In this document: one piece after another, positions 17,842 through 25,985 of the stretch
Layout of the letters: the number at the start of each line of letters is the position of its first letter
Numbering within the stretch: position 1 is the stretch's first letter
Assembly (NCBI RefSeq): GCF_003814875.1
Contig: NZ_RKQF01000001.1
Location: 2,666,001-2,730,000 of the forward strand
Length of the DNA: 64,000 bases
Direction: 5' to 3'
From: Streptomyces sp. Ag109_O5-1
GTDB lineage: Bacteria > Actinomycetota > Actinomycetes > Streptomycetales > Streptomycetaceae
The notes under the pieces: generated by a model
What the model was told of the DNA's origin: nothing
What the model saw: only the letters and a program-made list of their open reading frames with translations
The model's database searches: none
Translations under genes and position numbers: made by a program

Positions 17842-18581
17842 CCACCTCGCCGGCCGTGGCCTGGACCGGTGCCGACCCCTACGCCGCCGCCCTGCACGCC
17901 GGGCACGGCCCGCTGTTCCTGCGCCGCACCGACGGCTGGCTGTTGCCCCTGGACGTGGAGCGCTGGTGCGCACGGGCGGACCCGGTCGACCGGCAGGTCC
18001 TGGACCGCTGCGAGGGCGCCGTCCTCGACGTCGGCTGCGGCCCCGGGCGGCTGGTCGCGGAGCTCGCCGCCCGGGGCCGTACCGTCCTCGGTATCGACGT
18101 CAGCGCGGCCGCCGTCGACCACACCGTGCGGCTCGGCGGGCAGGCCCTGCGCCGCTCGGTGTTCGAGCCGCTGCCCGGTCAGGGCCGCTGGGGCACCGTG
18201 CTGCTCATGGACGGCAACGTCGGCATCGGCGGCGACCCGGGCGCACTGCTCCACCGAGTAGCGCAACTCCTCACACCCGGCGGCCTGTTGATCGCCGAAG
18301 CCGCTCCGGTGGACGTCGACGAACGCGCCGACGTCCACCTCACCGACGCCCATGACGCGGTCGGCGCGCCCTTTCTCTGGGCGCGGCTCGGCACCCCGGC
18401 GCTGCTGCGGTACGCGCGGGGCTGGGAGCAGGAGGGTCAGTGGACGGCCGGCGGGCGCCGCTTCGTCGCCCTGCGCAGCCGCCGTGCCAGCAGCAGCGCC
18501 GAACCGCCGAAGAGTACGGCGGTGATCAGCAGCCAGCGGGCCAGGAAGCCGTCCGTGGACAGGCCGGTGGCCGACCGGTAG
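17838..18581 (+). CDS. Class I SAM-dependent methyltransferase
   Basis: A 247-residue methyltransferase. SAM-binding motif I is VLDVGCGPGRLVAELAARG (about residues 61-79), with the acidic motif II GIDVSAAAV. The post-core block LLTPGGLLIAEAAPVDVDER follows. The start overlaps the preceding stop as ATGA. The C-terminus from about residue 200 runs 145 bases into the oppositely oriented membrane-protein gene (18437-18895), giving an Arg/Ser/Lys-rich tail (SRRASSSAEPPKSTAV) that does not look like methyltransferase fold. The substrate is unknown; the likely candidates are the glycan or lipid made by the cluster. Confidence 0.85.
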   Translation: MTTSPAVAWTGADPYAAALHAGHGPLFLRRTDGWLLPLDVERWCARADPVDRQVLDRCEGAVLDVGCGPGRLVAELAARGRTVLGIDVSAAAVDHTVRLGGQALRRSVFEPLPGQGRWGTVLLMDGNVGIGGDPGALLHRVAQLLTPGGLLIAEAAPVDVDERADVHLTDAHDAVGAPFLWARLGTPALLRYARGWEQEGQWTAGGRRFVALRSRRASSSAEPPKSTAVISSQRARKPSVDRPVADR

Positions 18582-18895
18582 CGCTCGTCCACCATCCCGC
18601 TGATCAACGGGAACCACACAAGGAGGAGCAGGGCGGAGAGTGCGGCCGGGACCCGGACGTATATCGCCCACTGCCGGCGCCCGGCGGCGCCCAGCCCTCG
18701 CACCATCGCCCGGTCGGCCAGCGCGTACAGCGGCAGCAGCACGAGGTCGTGCAGCAGGGCCGCCCCCACCACCCACAGCGCCACGCCGAGCCAGTCCCCG
18801 GCCAGCAGCCGTACGCCGGCGTAGGCGGCGAGCGCGAACGAGCAGGCCAGGAGCAGGATCTGGAAGGGGCTGCCGACGACGAGGCGGGGTCGCAT
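18437..18895 (-). CDS. Four-helix membrane protein, unknown function
   Basis: A 152-residue hydrophobic protein with about four membrane segments (near residues 10-28, 32-55, 82-102 and 118-138) and a strongly basic C-terminus (RRLRRATKRR). Its ATG shares one base with the stop of the upstream molybdopterin oxidoreductase gene (TGATG), so it is coupled to it. It could be a partner subunit. Its last 145 bases are antisense to the end of the methyltransferase gene. No named family recognised. Confidence 0.75.
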   Translation of the reverse strand: MRPRLVVGSPFQILLLACSFALAAYAGVRLLAGDWLGVALWVVGAALLHDLVLLPLYALADRAMVRGLGAAGRRQWAIYVRVPAALSALLLLVWFPLISGMVDERYRSATGLSTDGFLARWLLITAVLFGGSALLLARRLRRATKRRPPAVH

Positions 18896-20133
18896 CACAG
18901 GTCTCCGAAGGTCATCCGGGCCACCCACTTGGTGTTGAGCACACCGGGCGCGGCGGGCACGATCACACGGGCGGGGTAGCCGTGGTCGGGGGACAGGTCC
19001 TCGCCGTTGACCTGCAGGGCGAGCAGGGAGCGCGGGTCGGCGACCTGGTTGGCGCGCAGCGCCGCACGGCGGAAGGCCCCGTGCCGCTGGAGGGACTCGA
19101 CGAACACGTCCGGCGGATCGCCGTCGTAGCCGACGAGCGCGGCCAGGTCCCGCAGCCGCACCCCACGCCACCACTGGTCGGCGGTCGACCAGCCCTCGAC
19201 GCAGGCGATGGGCAACGCGGCGCTGTACTGGGGCAGTCGGAGGAGTTCGGTGCGGGTGAGGCGGACCGTCCGGCCGTCACGTCCCGTGACGACGAGCCGC
19301 CATGCCTCCTCCCGGGTCTCCTTCGCGTCGATCCCGGCGTAACCGGCCGTCTTGTTGATCTGGAAGCCGTTCGGCCCACTGCCCGGGTCGGCTCCGCCGT
19401 GCGGTGCGAGCAGCGCGGTGCGGCGCAGCGCGCCCCCGATGCTCTGCCCGGCGGTCGTCACGAGCAGCAGCAGGGAGGCGCCGCCGACGAACCACAGCGC
19501 CCCGCGCCGGGACACGGTCGGCGCTTCCGGCCGCGGTGACTCCAACTGGCCTTCGTCTCCGTGTCGTTGACGGACGGCCCGGACGGCCGCCGGTGTCTTC
19601 AGCGCCGCATGTGCCAGGAACGCGGCGAAGAACACCCAGGCGCCGTAGAAGTGCAGCGGGTAGAAGGAGCCGGGGAAGAGGTAGTCGAGCTGGACGTTGA
19701 GCACGCCGGTGGTGAACTCGAAGAGGCCGCCGCCGACCAGCAACAGCAGCGAGATCCGCTCCAGCGCGTGCGCCAGCGAGCGGGCCGGAGGCAGCGTGAA
19801 CAGCTTCGGCACCACCGACCACAGCTTGGCGAGCAGCACCGGGATCAGGGCGATGCCGAGGGTGACGTGCAGCCCCTGGGTGACCCGGTAGAGCCAGTAG
19901 GGGTTCGTCGGCCAGGAGAAGAGGTAGAAGCCGAGAACTCCCTTGTCCGGGGTCTGGTCGTTCACCGGCGCGAGGTCCGGGTTGTAGGCGGCGTACGACA
20001 GCAGTCCCGTCACGAACAGCACGGTGATGCCGACGAGCAGCACGAGGCCGAGCACCGAGGTGAACCAGGTGCCGCGCAGCGGGCTGCGCCAGAAGCCGGG
20101 TGAGGTGGGAAGCCGTGGGTCGTCGTCTCGCAT
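18895..20133 (-). CDS. Membrane-anchored molybdopterin oxidoreductase (cytochrome b561-like plus sulfite-oxidase-like domain)
   Basis: A 412-residue fusion. About residues 15-190 form four to five membrane helices resembling a diheme cytochrome b domain, with histidines in RVTQGLHVTLGIALIPVL, FYPLHFYGAW and AFLAHAALK as possible heme ligands. A linker and one more helix (about 210-230) follow. About 250-412 form a sulfite-oxidase/YedY-type Moco domain with the likely molybdenum-ligating Cys in PIACVEGWSTADQWW and the conserved DHGYPARVIVPAAPGVLN. The Moco domain is probably extracytoplasmic and linked to the quinone pool. The substrate is unknown. The ATG at 20133 has a leaderless-type promoter (20140-20145). 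Confidence 0.88.
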   Translation of the reverse strand: MRDDDPRLPTSPGFWRSPLRGTWFTSVLGLVLLVGITVLFVTGLLSYAAYNPDLAPVNDQTPDKGVLGFYLFSWPTNPYWLYRVTQGLHVTLGIALIPVLLAKLWSVVPKLFTLPPARSLAHALERISLLLLVGGGLFEFTTGVLNVQLDYLFPGSFYPLHFYGAWVFFAAFLAHAALKTPAAVRAVRQRHGDEGQLESPRPEAPTVSRRGALWFVGGASLLLLVTTAGQSIGGALRRTALLAPHGGADPGSGPNGFQINKTAGYAGIDAKETREEAWRLVVTGRDGRTVRLTRTELLRLPQYSAALPIACVEGWSTADQWWRGVRLRDLAALVGYDGDPPDVFVESLQRHGAFRRAALRANQVADPRSLLALQVNGEDLSPDHGYPARVIVPAAPGVLNTKWVARMTFGDL

Positions 20134-20139
20134 GCTTCG

Positions 20140-20145
20140 ACCGTA
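20140..20145 (-). promoter_or_regulatory. Leaderless-type -10 hexamer (molybdopterin oxidoreductase gene)
   Basis: On the minus strand TACGGT is followed by six bases and then the ATG at 20133-20131. Confidence 0.6.
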
Positions 20146-20234
20146 GGCCGGGGGAACCCCGGGAAAGGGTGCGCGACCCATGACGAAAGTCTGACGTCAG
20201 CCCGTTGATCCACTCTCTCGCCCGGTCGCCGACC

Positions 20235-20240
20235 TAGCGT
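20235..20240 (+). promoter_or_regulatory. Leaderless-type -10 hexamer (polytopic membrane protein gene)
   Basis: TAGCGT is followed by TACGGT and then GTG 20247, an exact six-base spacing; the hexamer is identical to the one at 13341. Confidence 0.65.
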
Positions 20241-20246
20241 TACGGT

Positions 20247-21629
20247 GTGATCCGCACTCCCCTTCGTGACCGCTCCGCCGATCTGCTCGCCGTCCTCGCC
20301 GCCGCCCTGCTGGTGCTCGTCGCGGTGCTGGTCGGCCGGCACATCCAGGACACCTACCGCACCCTGTTCGTGCACTGGCCGCCAGTCTTCGCCGACTGGG
20401 ACCCGCATGTGGGCCCGGGCACTCCGGCCGCGCTGCTGGTCGCGGTCGCCGTGGTGGCGTACGGGCCGGGTCTCGCCGTACGGCTGCCCTGGCGCGGGCT
20501 GCTCGCCGCGGCCTGGGGCACCTGTCTGGCCTGGACGTGGTCGCTGGCGCTGGTCGACGGCTGGCAGCGGGGCGTGGCCGGCCGGCTCACCAGCCCCAAC
20601 GAGTACCTCACGGTCATCGGCCGCTTCCACGACATCCCCGCGACCCTGCGCGACTTCACCCACCACATCGTCAGCGGCACCCCCGCCCCCTGGCCCGCCC
20701 ACATCGCCGGACACCCTCCGGCCGCCACGCTCACCTTCGTCCTGCTGGACCGGATCGGACTGCGCGGCGGGGGCTGGGCGGGCGCCTGGTGCATCACCAT
20801 CGGGTCCACGGCCTGTGTCGCCGTGCTGGTCGCGGTGCGGGCGCTGGCCGACGAACGGCTCGCCCGGCGGGCCGCGCCCTTCCTGGTGCTCGCCCCGGCC
20901 GCGGTGTGGGTGGGTGCCTCGGCCGACGGGTACTTCGCGGCGGTCGCCGCCTGGGCGGTGGCGCTGCTGGCGCTCGCGGTGACCGGACGGGGCGTGGGGT
21001 GGGCGGCGGGCGCCGGACTGCTGTACGGGCTGACCTGCTATCTGTCCTACGGCCTGACACTCTTCGCGCTGATCGGGGCGGCGGTGCTGGTGCTCGGCCG
21101 GCGCCGGGTCCGCGAGCGGCCGGTCGTCCTCGCGCTGCTGCTGGTGGGCGGGGCCGCGGTCGTCCCCGTCGCCTTCACGCTCGCCGGGTTCGACTGGTGG
21201 GAGGGGTACCGGCTGCTGGTCACCCGCTACTACCAGGGCGTCGGCGGCACCCGCCCGTACGGCTACTGGGTGTGGGCCAACCTGGCCTGCACGGTGCTGA
21301 TCACCGGCCCGGCGACGGTGGCGGGGCTGCGGCGGGCGGGCGCGACACTGATCCACCGCCGTAAGGCTCCTTCGGCCTCCACCGCCCCTTCCGCCTCCTC
21401 CGCCTCCTCCGCTCGGACGCGTCTCGCGTTCCTCGTGGCGGTCACCCTGCTCGCGCTGCTGATCGCCGACCTGTCCGGGATGAGCAAGGCGGAGACGGAA
21501 CGCATCTGGCTGCCGTTCGCGATGTGGCTGCTCCCGGCCTGTGCGTTCCTGCCCCGGCCGCGCGCCTGGCTCACGGGACAGGCGCTGCTGGCGCTGCTGA
21601 TGAACCATCTGCTGTTCACCGGCTGGTGA
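20247..21629 (+). CDS. Polytopic membrane protein, GT-C glycosyltransferase-like
   Basis: A 460-residue protein with about ten membrane helices. After the first helix there is a large extracytoplasmic loop (about residues 35-55), and after the third a second one (about 105-150) containing RLTSPNEYLTVIGRFHDIP and WPAHIAGHPPAA. Acidic and His residues in outer loops between many helices resemble GT-C enzymes that use polyprenyl-phosphate sugars. I cannot confirm the family. Such an enzyme would complement the cytosolic GT2 protein in the same cluster. A low-complexity Ala/Ser stretch at about 373-390 (ASTAPSASSASSART) sits in a cytosolic loop. Confidence 0.75.
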   Translation: MIRTPLRDRSADLLAVLAAALLVLVAVLVGRHIQDTYRTLFVHWPPVFADWDPHVGPGTPAALLVAVAVVAYGPGLAVRLPWRGLLAAAWGTCLAWTWSLALVDGWQRGVAGRLTSPNEYLTVIGRFHDIPATLRDFTHHIVSGTPAPWPAHIAGHPPAATLTFVLLDRIGLRGGGWAGAWCITIGSTACVAVLVAVRALADERLARRAAPFLVLAPAAVWVGASADGYFAAVAAWAVALLALAVTGRGVGWAAGAGLLYGLTCYLSYGLTLFALIGAAVLVLGRRRVRERPVVLALLLVGGAAVVPVAFTLAGFDWWEGYRLLVTRYYQGVGGTRPYGYWVWANLACTVLITGPATVAGLRRAGATLIHRRKAPSASTAPSASSASSARTRLAFLVAVTLLALLIADLSGMSKAETERIWLPFAMWLLPACAFLPRPRAWLTGQALLALLMNHLLFTGW

Positions 21630-21630
21630 C

Positions 21631-21661
21631 CCGTCGAGCGCCCCGTGCGGGCGCTCGACGG
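21631..21661. terminator. Terminator hairpin
   Basis: A 13-base perfect stem (CCGTCGAGCGCCC at 21631-21643 pairing with 21649-21661) has a five-base loop. It follows the stop of the polytopic membrane protein by one base and also serves the convergent gene ending at 21678. Confidence 0.88.
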
Positions 21662-21677
21662 TCGTACAGCCGACCGG

Positions 21678-22019
21678 CTACGCGGTGGCGGCCACCCGGA
21701 AGCCGACGGTCGGATAGCCTCCGGACGGGTCGCGGCCCTCCCCCCGGTAGGTGGCCGTGCAGCTGTTCAGGTTGGCGTACCAGGAGCCGCCGCGGATGGC
21801 GTTGACCTGGGTGTTCATCTCGCCGCCGTGGGCGGCCGTGATGACGGAGGTGGTCCACTCCCAGCAGTTGCCGCAGAGGTCGAGCACGCCGTCGGCGCTG
21901 GCCCCGCCGGAGTAGGTGGTGACGGGGGTGGTGTAGCCGCCGGTGGCGGTGAGGGCGAGGAAGGCGAGAAGGGTTCTTCTGTAGACACTTCTGCGGGTAC
22001 CTGGGGCAGTCGCGTTCAT
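21678..22019 (-). CDS. Truncated formylglycine-generating-enzyme-like (SUMF1) protein
   Basis: A 113-residue protein. From about residue 27 it matches only the C-terminal third of the FGE/SUMF1 fold: GYTTPV, LDLCGNCWEWTTS (usually GNVWEW), RGGSWYANLNSCTATYRG and GGYPTVGFRVA. The first of the two catalytic Cys of true FGE (in RGGSYLC of the S. coelicolor enzyme) is Ala here; the second may be the Cys of NSC. The N-terminal 25 residues are basic/hydrophobic (YRRTLLAFLALTATG) and unlike FGE. AGGAG lies five bases before the ATG, so translation is plausible. It is either a decayed gene or a repurposed small domain. Confidence 0.7.
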   Translation of the reverse strand: MNATAPGTRRSVYRRTLLAFLALTATGGYTTPVTTYSGGASADGVLDLCGNCWEWTTSVITAAHGGEMNTQVNAIRGGSWYANLNSCTATYRGEGRDPSGGYPTVGFRVAATA

Positions 22020-22226
22020 GACGACTCCTGAGGGTGATGACAGCGCGCGTCCCTGCGCACGGCTGATGGTCCATCAACTCCCATAACCTGTCGACACTTT
22101 GCGCGTAACGGATACCTTGGGGCAGCCCGTGAGCGGCGTCGGGTCGACAGTATCGCCGTCAGGGCTCACGATGCCGGGCACCACCGACAACACGGAGGTC
22201 ACCTGCCGTGACCGGCAGCGGGAAGC

Positions 22227-22685
22227 TCAGCCGCGGGTGCCGCTCGGCACGGAGCCGCTCGGGGCACCGGCCGCGACCGTGAGCCGGGACAGCAGCCGCG
22301 CCAGCGCCCCGTCGTCGTCGACCGCGTCGAGCAGTCGGGCCTGGTCGGCGGCCACGCGGTGGGCGGCGCGCCGGTGGAGGTCGTCGCCGCGTGCGGTGAG
22401 GTAGAGCAGGACACGGCGGCGGTCGTGGGGGTCGGGGCGGCGGTGGACCAGGTTGTCGGCGACCATCCGGTCGACCAGCTTGGTCAGGCTGGGGGCAGGC
22501 ATCAGCGCATGGTCGGCGATCTCGGACATCGGGCGCCCCTGGCTGTCCCCGACGATCGACAGGACACGCCATTCCTCGACCGTGCAGTCCTCCTCGGCCA
22601 GCACCGTGGACAGCCGCTGCACGATGCGCCGCTCGGCATGGCTGAGGAGGTGGGCGAGGTCCGGCGAGGAGGGTACGGACGGCAT
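22227..22685 (-). CDS. MarR-family transcriptional regulator
   Basis: A 152-residue winged-helix regulator. The HTH and wing run from about residue 33 to 100: CTVEEWRVLSIVGDSQG, then ALMPAPSLTKLVDRMVADNL (recognition helix), then RRPDPHDRRRVLLYLTARG (wing). The ATG is at 22685. It is divergent from the AmiC-like binding-protein gene (start 22798), with 112 bases between the starts, which makes that gene or the permease after it the likely target. MarR proteins usually respond to small aromatic or xenobiotic ligands. Confidence 0.88.
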   Translation of the reverse strand: MPSVPSSPDLAHLLSHAERRIVQRLSTVLAEEDCTVEEWRVLSIVGDSQGRPMSEIADHALMPAPSLTKLVDRMVADNLVHRRPDPHDRRRVLLYLTARGDDLHRRAAHRVAADQARLLDAVDDDGALARLLSRLTVAAGAPSGSVPSGTRG

Positions 22686-22797
22686 TGCCGGTGTCCTTCC
22701 GGTAGGTCTACTGTGCGCGCAGAATACGAGCCTCCGCGAGGGTGCCGGGGCCCGGGACCGGAATCCGCGTTCCCCATGCCCGCACGGAGGTGGCCCG

Positions 22798-23874
22798 ATG
22801 CGTCCGGCGCCGCCGCGCGACAGCGCGCACACACCACTGCTCCTCGCCCTGGTCGTGCCGTTGCAGGGGCCCGCGGGTGTCTTCGGGCCGTCGTGCGAGT
22901 CGGCCGCGCGGCTGGCCATGGAGGAACTGAACGCCGCCGGCGGGGTGTTGGGCCGGGAGGTGCGGCTGGTCACGGTGGACGGCGGGGCGCCGCCGGCGCG
23001 GGTGGCCGCCGAGATCGAGGCCCTGGTCGCGCCGGGCGCCGTGGACGGGGTGGTGGGCTGGCACACCTCGGCGGTGCGGCAGGCGCTGCTGCCGGGGATC
23101 GCGGGCCGGGTGCCGTATGTCTACACGGCGCAGTACGAGGGCGGTGAGCGGACTCCCGGCGTGTTCCTGACGGGTGAGACCGACGCCGCCCAACTGCTGC
23201 CCGCGATGCGGCTGCTGGCGGAGTCGGCCGGGGTGCGGCGCTGGTGCACGGTGGGCAACGACTACGTCTGGCCGCGGGTGACCGCCCGCGCGGCCCGCGG
23301 GTATGCCCGGGACTGCGGCGGCCGGGTGCGGGACCAGGTGTTCGTGCCGCTGGGGACGGAGGAGTTCGGGCCGGTGCTGCGCCGGATCGAGCGGTGCGAG
23401 GCGGACGCCGTGCTGATGCTGCTGGTCGGGGCGGACGCGGCCCGTTTCAACCGGGCGTTCGCCGCGCACGGGCTGCACCAGCGGTGCCTCAGGCTGAGCA
23501 CCCACATGGACGAGAACATCCTGCTGGCCACCGGCGCCGAGGCCACCGACGGACTCTGGGCGACGGCCGGCTTCTTCGAGACCCTCGCGACCCCCGAGAG
23601 CCTCGACTTCGGCGCCCGCTACGCGGCCCGGTTCGGTGTGCACGCGCCCGTCGTGGGAAGCCTGGGCGAGTCGTGCTTCGAGGGGGTACGGCTGCTGGCG
23701 GCCCTGGCCGAGCGGGCGCGCTCGCTGGACGTGCGGGCGATGTGCGCGGTGCGGGACCCGGTGTCGTACGAGGGCCCGCGAGGCGTCGTACGACTCGACG
23801 GCAACCATCTCGCCCAACGGTTGTACCTGGCGCGGGCGGACGCGTTCGACTTCCACATCGTCGCCCAGCTGTGA
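22798..23874 (+). CDS. AmiC/UrtA-like periplasmic-binding-fold protein without signal peptide
   Basis: A 358-residue type I binding-protein fold close to amide/urea receptors: VPLQGPAGVFGPSCESAARL (about residues 20-39), ELNAAGGVLGREVRLVTVDG, PYVYTAQYEGGE, GNDYVWPRVTARAARGYARD, and LRLSTHMDENILLATG. The N-terminus (MRPAPPRDSAHTPLLLALVV) has no convincing signal peptide or lipobox, and no ABC permease or ATPase genes adjoin it. It therefore resembles cytosolic AmiC-type sensors more than transport receptors. ATG 22798 has GGAGG upstream. It is divergent from the MarR gene and followed by an NCS1 permease. Confidence 0.85.
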   Translation: MRPAPPRDSAHTPLLLALVVPLQGPAGVFGPSCESAARLAMEELNAAGGVLGREVRLVTVDGGAPPARVAAEIEALVAPGAVDGVVGWHTSAVRQALLPGIAGRVPYVYTAQYEGGERTPGVFLTGETDAAQLLPAMRLLAESAGVRRWCTVGNDYVWPRVTARAARGYARDCGGRVRDQVFVPLGTEEFGPVLRRIERCEADAVLMLLVGADAARFNRAFAAHGLHQRCLRLSTHMDENILLATGAEATDGLWATAGFFETLATPESLDFGARYAARFGVHAPVVGSLGESCFEGVRLLAALAERARSLDVRAMCAVRDPVSYEGPRGVVRLDGNHLAQRLYLARADAFDFHIVAQL

Positions 23875-23992
23875 GCCCGTTACTTCCTGCGGGAAGTATC
23901 AAGGTTTGTCTTTTAAAGCGAGTGAAACGTCCGGGAAACAGCGTGCCGCGACTCTTCCCTGCAAACGCCCGGGGACGAGAGAGGTATCAGCC

Positions 23993-25693
23993 GTGACGGA
24001 GATCGTCGGCAAAGAGGCACCACAGGCGGCCGCGGACGAACTGACGGACAGCAAACGGACGTACAACGACTGGGCGAAGAACGACACGCTGGAGGACTAC
24101 TCGCTGCGCTACGCGCCTAAGTCCTTCCGCCGCTGGACCCCGTACGTGGTGGCCACGACCGCGCTGGGCGGCATCGCCTATCTCGCGGACTTCGCGATCG
24201 GCGGCTCGATCGCCATCTCCAACGGCTTCTCCAGCGCGATGGTGGCGATCCTGACGGCCGCGGTGGTCATCTTCCTCACCGGCATCCCGATCTCGTACTA
24301 CTCGGCCAAGTACTCCATCGACATGGACCTGTTGACCCGGGGTGCGGGATTCGGCTACCTCGGCTCGACGCTCACCTCGGTCATCTACGCCAGCTTCACC
24401 TTCATCTTCTTCGCCCTCGAAGGCTCGATCATGGCGCAGGCCCTGGAGCTCGGCCTGCACATCCCGCTCGCCGTCGGGTACCTGATCTGCTCCCTCATCA
24501 TCCTGCCGCTGGTCATCTACGGCATGACCGCGCTGTCGAAGATGCAGGTGTGGACACAGCCGGTCTGGCTGGTGCTGATGGTCGCGCCGTTCGTGTCCAT
24601 CGCGATCCAGGAGCCGGGCAAGTTCTCGGAGTTCACGCACTTCGCGGGCAACTCCCCCACCGGGTCGAGCATCAGCATGCTCGGGGTCGGTGCGGGCGCG
24701 GGCGTCGCGCTGTCGCTGATCGCGCAGATCGGTGAGCAGGTCGACTATCTGCGGTTCATGCCGGACAAGACGCCGGAGAACGGCAGGAAGTGGTGGGGTG
24801 CGGTGCTCAGCGCCGGCCCGGGCTGGGTGGTGCTCGGTGCCGCCAAGCAGATCGGCGGCGCCTTCCTCGCCTTCTACATCGCCGGGAGTGTGGGCCTGGC
24901 CAAGGCCAACGAGCCGATCCAGCAGTACGTGTCGGGCTTCAAGACGTTCGCCGCGCCCATCGCGCTGGGTCTCGCCACGTTCTTCGTGATCCTCTCCCAG
25001 ATAAAGATCAACTCGACCAACGCGTACTCCGGTTCGCTGTCCTGGTCGAACTTCTTCTCCCGGCTGACCCACCGTCACCCCGGCCGGGTCGTCTACATCT
25101 TCCTCAACGTCGGCATCGCACTGGCCCTGATGGAGGGCGGCGTCTTCGGCTTCCTGAACACCGTGCTCGGTTTCTACTCCAACGTGGCGATCGCCTGGAT
25201 CGGCGCGGTCGTCGCCGACCTGGTCATCAACAAGCCGCTGAAGCTGAGCCCTTCGTACATCGAGTTCAAGCGCGCCCATCTGCACAACTTCAACCCGGTC
25301 GGGTTCGGCTCGATGCTGATCGCGTCGGCGGTCTCGATCGCCGCGTACTTCAACGCGTTCGGGGAGTACGGCAAGGCGTACTCGCCCTTCATCGCACTGT
25401 TCCTGGCGATGGTGCTCTCGCCACTGTTCGCGGTACTGACCAAGGGGAAGTACTACATCGCCCGCGTCGACGATCTCGCGGAGCCGCTGCTGGGCGCGGA
25501 CGGGCTGCCGTCGGCGGCCGTGCTGACGTGCACCGTGTGCGCGACCGACTTCGAGCGGCCGGACGTGGCGGGCTGCCCGTTCCACTCGGGGGCGATCTGC
25601 TCGCTCTGCTGCAGCCTGGAGAAGGACTGCCACGACTCCTGCAAGAGCGGGCCGGTCGCGCTCGCCATGCCGACGGTACGGTCCGCGGACTGA
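23993..25693 (+). CDS. NCS1-family (purine/cytosine/allantoin-type) permease with Cys-rich C-terminal tail
   Basis: A 566-residue protein. About residues 45-490 form a 12-helix NCS1 transporter: DWAKNDTLEDYSLRYAPKSF before helix 1, then GGIAYLADFAIGGSIAISNG and IKINSTNAYSGSLSWSNFF. After the last helix comes a compact Cys-rich module at about 510-556 with C-x2-C (CTVCATDFERPD), then CPFHSGAICSLCCSLEKDC and HDSC. It looks like a metal-binding module, and I recall a similar module in some proteobacterial permease-sensor hybrids. Start GTG 23993. The gene lies 118 bases after the AmiC-like gene. A sensing or regulated transporter is inference. Confidence 0.88.
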   Translation: MTEIVGKEAPQAAADELTDSKRTYNDWAKNDTLEDYSLRYAPKSFRRWTPYVVATTALGGIAYLADFAIGGSIAISNGFSSAMVAILTAAVVIFLTGIPISYYSAKYSIDMDLLTRGAGFGYLGSTLTSVIYASFTFIFFALEGSIMAQALELGLHIPLAVGYLICSLIILPLVIYGMTALSKMQVWTQPVWLVLMVAPFVSIAIQEPGKFSEFTHFAGNSPTGSSISMLGVGAGAGVALSLIAQIGEQVDYLRFMPDKTPENGRKWWGAVLSAGPGWVVLGAAKQIGGAFLAFYIAGSVGLAKANEPIQQYVSGFKTFAAPIALGLATFFVILSQIKINSTNAYSGSLSWSNFFSRLTHRHPGRVVYIFLNVGIALALMEGGVFGFLNTVLGFYSNVAIAWIGAVVADLVINKPLKLSPSYIEFKRAHLHNFNPVGFGSMLIASAVSIAAYFNAFGEYGKAYSPFIALFLAMVLSPLFAVLTKGKYYIARVDDLAEPLLGADGLPSAAVLTCTVCATDFERPDVAGCPFHSGAICSLCCSLEKDCHDSCKSGPVALAMPTVRSAD

Positions 25694-25762
25694 CCGCTCC
25701 CGGCCCTACCGCTCCGGCTCGTGCCCTTCGGCGCGGGCCGGAGCTCCTGTCTGCGGGCCGTC

Positions 25763-25985
25763 CATCAGAAGCCTGATCTGACGGTCGGCCTGTCCGAGGT
25801 GAACGGCGAACTGCTTCGGCGCGCGTACGCCGTGTATCCGATCGCGGCGGTGCAGAGCGAGTACTCGGTCTGGTCCCGCGACCTGGAGGCGTCGGCCGGG
25901 GACGCCCTGCGCGAGCTCGGCGTGGCACTGGTGGCGTACTCGCCGCTCGGCCGGGGCTTCCTGACCGGCACGGTCGATGTCACCG
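25763..25985 (+). pseudogene. Internal fragment of an aldo/keto reductase
   Basis: In frame, the segment encodes GLSEVNGELLRRAYAVYPIA, then AVQSEYSVWSRDLEASAGDA, then LRELGVALVAYSPLGRGFLT. This corresponds to the middle of an aldo/keto reductase barrel (the AVQSEYS and YSPLGRGFLTG blocks). The N-terminal barrel strands with the catalytic Asp/Tyr/Lys and the C-terminal cofactor part are missing. The right end runs into the 3' end of the oppositely oriented phosphotriesterase gene. It is a remnant left by deletion. Confidence 0.8.
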
